Source: Nannocystis exedens | GTDB taxonomy: Bacteria; Myxococcota_A; Polyangia; Nannocystales; Nannocystaceae | Direction of reading: 5' to 3' | Assembly: GCF_002343915.1 (NCBI RefSeq) | Contig: NZ_NETK01000001.1 | Location: forward strand, 1,674,001-1,738,000 | Length of the DNA: 64,000 bases | Part shown: piece by piece, positions 58,288 through 64,000 of the stretch | Layout of the letters: every line of letters begins with the position of its first letter | Numbering within the stretch: the stretch's first letter is position 1 | The notes under the pieces: model-generated | Databases searched by the model: none | The model's input: the letters and a program-made list of their open reading frames with translations, nothing else | What the model was told of the DNA's origin: nothing | Translations under genes and position numbers: made by a program

Positions 58288-58485
58288 CTACAGGTCGTAG
58301 GGGCGAACGGTGCTGCGGTTGTTGCTCTTGCAGCGCTCGATCGCGGCGCCGAGCAGCTCGTGGACCTTGTCGGACACGGCCTGGATCAGCTCGCCATCGC
58401 TGCGGAGACCCGCGTCACGGATGACGTCCTTGACCTTGCTGCCGACGACGAGGATTTCCTTGGGTGCCTTGTTCTTGGTTGCCAT
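58288..58485 (-). CDS. Bacterial histone-fold protein
   Basis: The 65-residue protein starts at MATKNKAPKEILVVGSKVKD. The chain matches a single histone fold: helix 1 ILVVGSKVKDVIRDAG, a long helix 2 (DGELIQAVSDKVHELLGAAI onwards to SNN), and the RSTVRPYDL end, which corresponds to the R-x-TVxxxDL loop-helix ending of archaeal and Bdellovibrio-type histones. It should dimerise and bind DNA, possibly end-on as described for the Bdellovibrio histone rather than by wrapping. Compared with archaeal HMf it lacks most of helix 3. Own promoter and terminator can be seen, so it is probably a separately expressed, abundant protein. Confidence 0.82.
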   Translation of the reverse strand: MATKNKAPKEILVVGSKVKDVIRDAGLRSDGELIQAVSDKVHELLGAAIERCKSNNRSTVRPYDL

Positions 58486-58949
58486 TGTTGGTTCTTTCGC
58501 TCGTACGTCCGTGCGGACGAGAATGGGGAGGAGGTCGCGGTAGATCGGAGAAGCCCGACCTCGTTGCTCGGCAAGGACCATAATCCGGAACATGTGCTCT
58601 GCAAAGGCAAATTTGCAGCGTAGGAGCCAACTTTTTTCGGGGAGGGCCAGCGGGGAGGGGGTAGCGGCCCGTGTACCTTAGGTCTCGCGGACCAGTCGGA
58701 GCCGGCGATCGCACCTTCGACGCCGCGCTTGCGAGCACGCTAAATCGGCGAAATTCCATGAATCTGGCCCTCTACGCGCCGCCGCGGCCGCCGAATTGCT
58801 CGACGTCGGCGCGCCGCAACTCGTTGCTGCGAGCAGAGTCCGATCTCCCTGAAGCCCGCGTCACAGCCTGCGAGGGCCCAGAGATCGCATCTGCCCCGCC
58901 GCCGTGTAGCTCGCCGGGCAGGTCTGTTGCGACCTTGCCTTTCCTTCCT
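58486..58949. other. Gene-free region between tsaE and the histone gene
   Basis: 464 bases with lower GC than the surroundings. It holds the candidate histone promoter and inverted repeat listed separately; no coding frame with protein character is present. Confidence 0.5.
58577..58618 (-). promoter_or_regulatory. Candidate promoter and operator of the histone gene
   Basis: On the minus strand TTTGCA (58605-58600) and TATGGT (58582-58577) are 17 bases apart, each matching 4 of 6 positions of the sigma-70 boxes. CTGCAAA (58599-58605) and TTTGCAG (58612-58618) form a perfect inverted repeat that overlaps the -35 box, so a bound dimer would block or position polymerase. The leader would be about 85 bases. 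Confidence 0.45.
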
Positions 58950-59558
58950 TTAAGAGGAGGAGAGGCCCTCGCAGGCGACCGACCATGCGGACAGCAACGC
59001 GGCCGCACGGGGGCCAGTGGCCGCGGCGAACAGGGATCTGCGGTCCACGGACGGACGCGACAGCGTGATCGCCAGGTGATCCGCAGGCGGTGAACGCCAC
59101 CGAGATCCCCACTCGACGATCATCGCCGCCCCCCGCTCGGTGTTCGGCTGTTCGGCCGCTTCGCCGAGCGCACCGGCTTCGAGGAGCAGCTCCTCGAGGT
59201 CGAGGGAATCGAAGCCAGCGCCGCCGCCGAGACCCTCGTCGCCGTCGCCGCCGAGGCGGAACAGATCGACGTGGACGAGGCTCGGGCCGCGGCCGTGGTG
59301 GACCATGCAGAGCGTGAAGGTCGGGCTCTGGACCCGACCGGGATGAGACACGCCGAGGCCGACGGCGATCGCACGGGTCAGCGTCGTCTTGCCGGCGCCC
59401 ATGGGGCCGTGGAGCAGCACTACGTCGCCCGCCTGCAGACAAGCCCCGAGCGCGCGCCCGCGCAGCGTCAGGGCCTCCTGGTCGAGGTCGGTGAATTCCA
59501 GCGATCGTGCGCCGCCGTCGTCGGCACCTGCGCCCCTGTCCGTCGGCCCTGCGCTCAC
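58950..59558 (-). CDS. tsaE: tRNA threonylcarbamoyladenosine biosynthesis ATPase TsaE
   Basis: The 202-residue protein starts from a GTG (VSAGPTDRGAGADDGG); the frame is open further upstream but Arg/Ala-rich. P-loop LHGPMGAGKTTLTRAIAVGL, then VQSPTFTLCMVHHG, LVHVDLFRLGG and IVEWGSRW are the TsaE signature segments. It supports TsaB-TsaD in placing threonylcarbamoyl on A37 of ANN-decoding tRNAs, an essential reaction. An insertion rich in Gly/Asp (GGDGDEGLGGGAGFDS) enlarges the loop after the conserved Arg-Leu, and the protein is about 50 residues longer than usual. Confidence 0.9.
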   Translation of the reverse strand: MSAGPTDRGAGADDGGARSLEFTDLDQEALTLRGRALGACLQAGDVVLLHGPMGAGKTTLTRAIAVGLGVSHPGRVQSPTFTLCMVHHGRGPSLVHVDLFRLGGDGDEGLGGGAGFDSLDLEELLLEAGALGEAAEQPNTERGAAMIVEWGSRWRSPPADHLAITLSRPSVDRRSLFAAATGPRAAALLSAWSVACEGLSSS

Positions 59559-59634
59559 GCCGCGAGTGTACACGCCACACGCGGGAGGAGCGGCCTTGTG
59601 CGCCGCGAAACTCCGGTGGTACAGGGCTGGTCCG

Positions 59635-61767
59635 ATGCTCGCAGTGGGCTCTCGACTCCTCCGCCGCGCCGCCGCGTGCGCCCTCTTCGGCGCCGTCGCG
59701 TGCGAGCCGGCGGCGGCGCCGGAGCGGCGGGTGCCGGAGCCGGGCGACCCGCTGCGGCCGCCAGACGTCCGCGGCCCGATCCCCGCCGGCATCAAGCTCG
59801 CCGACTACGTCCTCGACGCCAGCCTCGACGCCGAGAAGCACACCGTCAGCGGCACCGCGCGGATCACCTGGCGCAACCACACCCGCGCGCCGGTCGACTC
59901 GCTGGTGCTCCACCTCTATATGAACGGCTTCCGCGCCGAGGACACCGCGTGGATGGCCGAGGCCCGCGGAGCGCACCGCGGGGCGCGCCAGGACAAGGGC
60001 GAGGGCAAGTGGGGCTACATCGACGTCCGCGCCGCTCGCCTGCTCGCGCACGGCCCCACCGCCGACTTCAAGGCGCCCGAGCAGCGCGACGCCGCCGCCA
60101 CGCCGCTCGCGCTGGTCGAGGGCGCCGACCCGAGCCTCGGCACGCTCGCCCTGCCCCGCCCGGTCGGCCCCGACGAGGCCGTCACCGTCGAGCTCGACTT
60201 CTTCACCCAGCTGCCGCGGGTGTTCGCGCGCACCGGCTACGACGGCGACTTCCACATGGTCGGCCAGTGGTACCCGAAGCTGGCCGTGCGCCACGAGGGC
60301 GGCTGGCAGGCCCACGTCTTCACCCTGCACAGCGAGTTCTACGCCGACTTCGGCGACTACGAGGTCCACCTGGATGTCCCCGAGGACATGGTCGTCGGGG
60401 CAACCGGCGTGCTGGTCGAGGAGCGGCCGCCGGAGGGCGGGCGCAAGCGGCTGCACTACCGCGCCGACACCGTGCACGACTTCGCGTGGGCGGCCTCGCC
60501 CGACTTCCTCGAGTACGGCGACATGTGGCGCGACGTCAGGATCCGCCAGCTGATCCCGCGCGCGCTCGCGGCCGACGCCCAGCGCCACCTCGACGCCCAG
60601 ATCGCCGCGCTCGAGAGCATGGACGCCCGCTTCGGGCCCTACCCGTGGTCGACGATCACGATCGTCCACCCGCCGGAGACCGCCGGCGGGGCCCAGGGCA
60701 TGGAGTACCCGACGCTCTACACCACCTCCGACATCCTGCGCCTGCCGCTGCCGCTGCGCCTGCTCGGGATCCACGAGCTGCTCACCGGCGAGTTCACCAC
60801 CATCCACGAGTTCGGTCACCAGTACTTCCAGGGCCTGCTCGCCTCCGACGAGGCGACCCAGCCGTGGCTCGACGAGGGCATCAACTCGTTCTCCAACACC
60901 CTCGCGCTCGACGACTGGCTCGGCGACGACGCCAGCGTCGCCCGGATCGGCAACCAGCGCGTCTCGACCGTCGACATGATCCGCGTCGCCCTCCCGGCCA
61001 GCGCCGAGCTCGACCCCGTCGACCGCCCCGCCGACGCCTACCGCGACTTCACCGGCACCTTCGGCGGCACCGTCTATCGCAAGACCGCGGCCGTGTTCCA
61101 CACCCTGCGCGCGCTGGTCGGCCCGGACAAATTCGACCGCGCCTTCCGCGTCTACTGCGACACCTGGCGCTTCCGCCACCCGACCGGCGACGACCTGCGG
61201 GCCGTGCTCGTGCGCGAATTGGGCCCGAAGGTCAGGATCTCCGAGACAGGTCCCGACGGACAGCCGGTCGACCTCGACGTCGCCGACTTCCTGCAGCAGG
61301 GCATCGAGACCACCGCCGCGGTCGACTTCGCCGCGGCCCGGGTCGCCAACCGGCGAGCCGTCGGCGACGGCGGCTGGCACCGCGGCCAGGACGGCGCGCT
61401 GGCGCTGATCGAGCCGGAGGCGAAGCCCGACGGCGAGGAGCTCGAGGATGCCGCCAGCGAGGGCTTCGCGCTGATCGTGCGCGAGGGCGAGTTCCGCGTG
61501 CCGGTCGAGCTCGAGTTCGAGTTCAAGGGCGGCGAGCGCGAGCGGCTGTGGTGGGACGGCCAGGCCCGCTACCGCCTGTTCACCTTCCCGGGCAAGAAGC
61601 TGACCGGCGTCGCCGTCGACCCCGACGACAAGCTCTTGCTCGAGGGCGAGCGCCTCGACAACCGCCTGCGCGTCCCCGGCTCGCGTCAGCGCGACGGCAT
61701 CAGCGATCCGGCGGCCCGCTTCAGCGAGGCCGTCGACCTCGCCCTGCTCGGAGGTCTCGGCCTGTGA
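59635..61767 (+). CDS. M1-family aminopeptidase-like zinc metallopeptidase, lipoprotein
   Basis: The protein has 710 residues. MLAVGSRLLRRAAACALFGA precedes the lipobox VAC (Cys about 23). The N-terminal beta domain (about 45-270) starts ADYVLDASLDAEKHTVSGTA. The catalytic domain has HEFGH at 391-395 and Glu 414 in WLDEGINSF, the M1 spacing of 18 residues, and a later YRKTAAVFHTLRALVGPDKF. The exopeptidase GxMEN motif is replaced by AQGMEYPTLYT, as in the lipoprotein M1 enzymes of myxobacteria and Bacteroidetes. It should act outside the inner membrane on peptides, along with the S9 enzyme nearby. The stop overlaps the GTG of the next gene. Confidence 0.93.
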   Translation: MLAVGSRLLRRAAACALFGAVACEPAAAPERRVPEPGDPLRPPDVRGPIPAGIKLADYVLDASLDAEKHTVSGTARITWRNHTRAPVDSLVLHLYMNGFRAEDTAWMAEARGAHRGARQDKGEGKWGYIDVRAARLLAHGPTADFKAPEQRDAAATPLALVEGADPSLGTLALPRPVGPDEAVTVELDFFTQLPRVFARTGYDGDFHMVGQWYPKLAVRHEGGWQAHVFTLHSEFYADFGDYEVHLDVPEDMVVGATGVLVEERPPEGGRKRLHYRADTVHDFAWAASPDFLEYGDMWRDVRIRQLIPRALAADAQRHLDAQIAALESMDARFGPYPWSTITIVHPPETAGGAQGMEYPTLYTTSDILRLPLPLRLLGIHELLTGEFTTIHEFGHQYFQGLLASDEATQPWLDEGINSFSNTLALDDWLGDDASVARIGNQRVSTVDMIRVALPASAELDPVDRPADAYRDFTGTFGGTVYRKTAAVFHTLRALVGPDKFDRAFRVYCDTWRFRHPTGDDLRAVLVRELGPKVRISETGPDGQPVDLDVADFLQQGIETTAAVDFAAARVANRRAVGDGGWHRGQDGALALIEPEAKPDGEELEDAASEGFALIVREGEFRVPVELEFEFKGGERERLWWDGQARYRLFTFPGKKLTGVAVDPDDKLLLEGERLDNRLRVPGSRQRDGISDPAARFSEAVDLALLGGLGL

Positions 61768-62537
61768 AGGCGCTGCGCCGCGTGCTCCGCGTGCCGGGCC
61801 TGTGGCTCGGCCTGTGCGCGCTGCACCTCGGCCTCGCGTGGGGCCTGGCCCAGCCGGTCGCCGGGGCCGTGCGCACCGCCATGGGCGGCCACACGTGGAC
61901 CGATCCGCACCGTCTGATCGCCGCGCTCGCCGAGCTGCTGGCGCAGAGCCCCGCGATCGTCGCCGTGTTCGCCGCCGCCACCGTCGCCAGCGGCCTGCTC
62001 GGCGCCGCGATCGCCCTGCTCGTCCGCGGCGGTGTGCTGCTCCGCCTCGACGACGCCAGCGACCGGGGCAGCCGCGCCTGGGCCGAGTTCGGCCGGGCCA
62101 GCCTCGGCAACCTGCCCGTGCTGGCGCTGATCGGCCTCTACGGCCTGGTCCTCCGCCTCGTCCTCAGCTTCGTCGCCAACGCCTTGGCCGGCGCGCACGC
62201 CCTCGTCGAGCTGGTCGTGCTCGTCCTCCTCCTCACCTTCGCCACCTGCGCCGGCGACCTCGCGGCCGCCCGCCGCGTGCTCCGCGGCGAGCGCGGCGTC
62301 CACCCCCGCGAGTACGTGCGCGCCTGCGTCGACGTGGCCAGGAGCCCGCGCCTGTGGCTGGCCTCCGGCGCGCTCACCCTCGCCCGCTGGGCCGTCGCCG
62401 GCGCGATCGTCCTGGTCGCCGTCCACGGCGCCGGCGAAGCCTGGGCTTCCTGGTCCGCCCGCGGTCTCGCCTGTGTCGCCGTGTTCCTCGCGCTGTGGCG
62501 CATGGCCGTCGCCGTCGAGGCCAGCCGCCGCGCTTGA
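61764..62537 (+). CDS. Polytopic membrane protein coupled to the M1 peptidase gene
   Basis: The 257-residue protein starts at a GTG overlapping the peptidase stop (GTGA). Five or six hydrophobic segments: LGLCALHLGLAWGLAQPVAG, IVAVFAAATVASGLLGAAIA, LGNLPVLALIGLYGLVLRLV, LVELVVLVLLLTFATCAGDL, RWAVAGAIVLVAVHGAGEAW and VAVFLALWRMAVAVEA. A cytoplasmic loop carries RRVLRGERGVHPREYVRA. The layout recalls small multi-pass proteins of the YihY/DUF4013 sort, but no signature is decisive. Coupling suggests a role with the peptidase. Confidence 0.75.
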   Translation: MKALRRVLRVPGLWLGLCALHLGLAWGLAQPVAGAVRTAMGGHTWTDPHRLIAALAELLAQSPAIVAVFAAATVASGLLGAAIALLVRGGVLLRLDDASDRGSRAWAEFGRASLGNLPVLALIGLYGLVLRLVLSFVANALAGAHALVELVVLVLLLTFATCAGDLAAARRVLRGERGVHPREYVRACVDVARSPRLWLASGALTLARWAVAGAIVLVAVHGAGEAWASWSARGLACVAVFLALWRMAVAVEASRRA

Positions 62538-62548
62538 GCGGGCCGCGC

Positions 62549-63035
62549 CTGTCTCTCGAGACAGATGCCAGGCCCCGCGCCCGTGACAGGCGGCGTGGCC
62601 CCCCAGACTCCCGCGCCAGCGGCCGGATCACGTCGCCCGATGCATGTCTCGTGAGACATCCGAAGGCCGCGCGGTCTCGGCACATGTCTCTCGCGACATA
62701 CCCGTTCCACGCCCCGACCCATGCCTCTCGAACCTCTTCCGGCCCGCACCGTCGCCGACCCATGGCCTTCGCGCCGAGCCGCTCCGTGACCTGTCCCTCA
62801 GGGCATCGCCCGCCCCGCCCTCCGCCGGCACATGTCCTTCGAGACAGCGTCCAGGCCGAGCCGCTCGACCACGTCGCTCGGGTCATCCGCCCTCCGCCGG
62901 CACATGTCCTTCGAGACAGCATCCGGGCCGAACCGCTCGACCTTGCCGCCCAGGTCATCCCCCATCCGTCCCTTCGCCCGCACATGTCCTTCGAGACAGC
63001 ATCCTGCCCGTGCTGCGTGACAAAATGTCTCTCCG
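62549..63035. repeat. Large array of hairpin elements with imperfect 72-80 bp tandem repeats
   Basis: This gene-free 656-base region (62538-63193) contains at least eight units. The first ones have CTC/GAG arms: CTGTCTCTCGAGACAG (62549-62564), ATGTCTCGTGAGACAT (62644-62659), ACATGTCTCTCGCGACAT (62682-62699). Then CCTGTCCCTCAGGGCAT (about 62790) and three copies of ACATGTCCTTCGAGACAG at 62830, 62902 and 62982, embedded in a longer repeat with CATCCGGGCCGAACCGCTCG-type flanks (period 72 then 80). A last unit reads ATGTCTCTCCGGCAG (63024). No transposase is nearby. Confidence 0.78.
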
Positions 63036-63193
63036 GCAGCCCGCACCGGCCTCTTACGGCGTCATTACGGCCTGAAGCTCCTGCAGGTGCTCCTGACCGC
63101 CGGACAGCGCCGACCCGCGCCGGTGCGGGATCGCCGTGGCGTCGTGCCCCGGCTTGCTGCTCGCCGCCTCCCAGCGTGCTAGCGTGCCTTCTC

Positions 63194-64000
63194 ATGCGCG
63201 TTGATATCGTCCCCTGGTTGTTCGTGCTCGCGGCCTGTGGCGCCGCGACCGAGGTACCGGCCCACCCCGCCCCGTCTCCCGTCATAGCGACGACGAAGCC
63301 CGTATCGGACCCGGCGCCCGCGCCGGCCGTGGCCACCGTCGGCGTCCGCCTCCGGGGCCACGACGGGTCCCCGTTGCAGCAGGCCGCCTTCACGCTCTAC
63401 CGCAACGGCTTCATGAAGCCGGTCGCCAGCGGCCCGCTCGCGGCCGACGGCAGCTTCCGCGCCGACGTCGAGCCCGGCGTCTACTTCCTCAGCGTCGCCG
63501 CCGTCGACCACGCCCAGCTCACGCAGCCCCTGCTGGTCGACGGCGCCGTGGAGGTCGAGGGCAACCTCGGCACCTACGCGCGCCCGGAGCCCGGCGAGGC
63601 GCTCCAGCTCAACCTGCAGTGGCTCGACGCCGACCGGGCCACCCTCGCCAGCGACTCCCGCTCGGCCGCCCGCACGCCCGCCGGCACCTATCGGCTCGAC
63701 CTCGCCGACCGGCCGAAGCGGGCCACGACGCTGCGCTACCAGCTCGGCTCCCGCGGTCGCACCTACAACGGCCCGCTCGCCGACCGCTACGAGAGCGACG
63801 GCGGCGGCGATTACTGGTCGGTGGTCGACCTCGCCGGACGCGACGCGCTCGAGCTCGACCTCGCCAGGCTGCCCCCGGCGGGCAAGGCGGCGCGGCTCGA
63901 GTGGCGCGGCGAGCGGCCGGAGCTGCGAGCCGTGCGGACCTACCGCGAGGCCTGGGAGCCGCGGGTCGCCGCGCTGCAGCGCGCCATGCTGCGCGACGAC
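63194..64000 (+). CDS. Lipoprotein, truncated by the window end
   Basis: An ATG at 63194 opens MRVDIVPWLFVLAACG (lipobox Cys about 15) and stays open through base 64000, giving 269 visible residues. A Pro/Ala linker is followed by a carboxypeptidase-regulatory-like beta domain: VGVRLRGHDGSPLQQAAFTL, FRADVEPGVYFLSVAAVDH. Then comes a Gly/Arg-rich beta segment (TTLRYQLGSRGRTYNGPLAD) and a helix near the edge (REAWEPRVAALQRAMLRD). Similar heads precede redoxin/thioredoxin-like domains in some myxobacterial lipoproteins, but that part would lie outside the window. The gene follows the hairpin array. Confidence 0.8.
   Translation, partial: MRVDIVPWLFVLAACGAATEVPAHPAPSPVIATTKPVSDPAPAPAVATVGVRLRGHDGSPLQQAAFTLYRNGFMKPVASGPLAADGSFRADVEPGVYFLSVAAVDHAQLTQPLLVDGAVEVEGNLGTYARPEPGEALQLNLQWLDADRATLASDSRSAARTPAGTYRLDLADRPKRATTLRYQLGSRGRTYNGPLADRYESDGGGDYWSVVDLAGRDALELDLARLPPAGKAARLEWRGERPELRAVRTYREAWEPRVAALQRAMLRDD

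Noticed and set aside
60375..60395. GATGTCCCCGAGGACAT inside the M1 peptidase as a member of the hairpin family
   Set aside because: It codes for DVPEDM in a position where M1 enzymes commonly have a VPE-type turn, so protein constraint explains it as well.
62830..63000. Possible CRISPR array (repeats at 62830, 62902, 62982)
   Set aside because: The segments between repeats are themselves similar to each other, spacing is 72 and 80, and no cas genes are present.
62374..63393. Minus-strand frames in the hairpin array reading repeated DAVSKDMCRRRA peptides
   Set aside because: The peptide repeat is simply the translation of the 72-80 bp DNA repeat; codon bias is poor and the frame runs into real genes on both sides.

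Overview
The window is very GC-rich and gene-dense and looks like chromosome of a myxobacterium, most probably of the Nannocystaceae type. The reasons are the number of Ser/Thr kinases, lipoproteins with Thr/Gly/Asp-rich linkers and Cys-rich heads, Asp-Pro-Asp-Cys repeat proteins, and the third-position GC bias of every real gene. This placement is inferred from protein character, not from a marker gene. No rRNA, tRNA, CRISPR array, prophage or insertion sequence was seen.

Layout. 1-12.3 kb: end of an unidentified gene, a frameshifted alpha/beta hydrolase lipoprotein, an M48 peptidase, a PqqD-like/coiled-coil membrane protein, an ATP-grasp enzyme, MsrA, and an operon of ECF sigma factor, membrane TPR-like protein, two DPDC-repeat lipoproteins and a probable outer-membrane protein. 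12.5-16.2 kb: a three-domain peptidoglycan amidase and two tandem paralogous lipoproteins. 16.4-28.6 kb: a DsbA-fold isomerase, an RND efflux pair, a kinase plus carotenoid oxygenase unit, a LysR regulator divergent from a metallo-beta-lactamase-fold protein, a decayed Cys-rich gene and a secreted protein. 28.7-44.8 kb: a bacteriophytochrome kinase, a TPR signalling protein, two related kinases on either side of a decayed gene, a beta-helix lipoprotein, two membrane proteins, an SDR and an MFS exporter. 45.3-53.4 kb: a Cys-rich lipoprotein, a SWIM-DNA ligase, a membrane protein, a kinase fused to a cyclic-nucleotide-binding domain, a histidine kinase/response regulator pair and a DUF6918-like protein. 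53.7-64 kb: an S9 peptidase overlapping a UvrD-type helicase, a bacterial histone, TsaE, an M1 peptidase, a membrane protein, and a lipoprotein cut by the window edge.

The most unusual feature cuts across all of this. More than 25 copies of a short hairpin-forming element, built from GGACATGTCC-like or CCTGTCC-like arms around a YTCG/CCGA loop, lie directly after stop codons, in intergenic arrays (3.7, 45.0, 58.0 and 62.5-63.0 kb) and in frame inside low-complexity linkers of proteins. They behave like a miniature palindromic repeat family, comparable in concept to REP, Rickettsia palindromic elements or paired uptake sequences. Second in interest are the histone gene with its own promoter and terminator, and the sigma-factor operon for Asp/Cys-repeat surface proteins. 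At least three loci show coherent protein sequence split between frames, which means gene decay or assembly indels.
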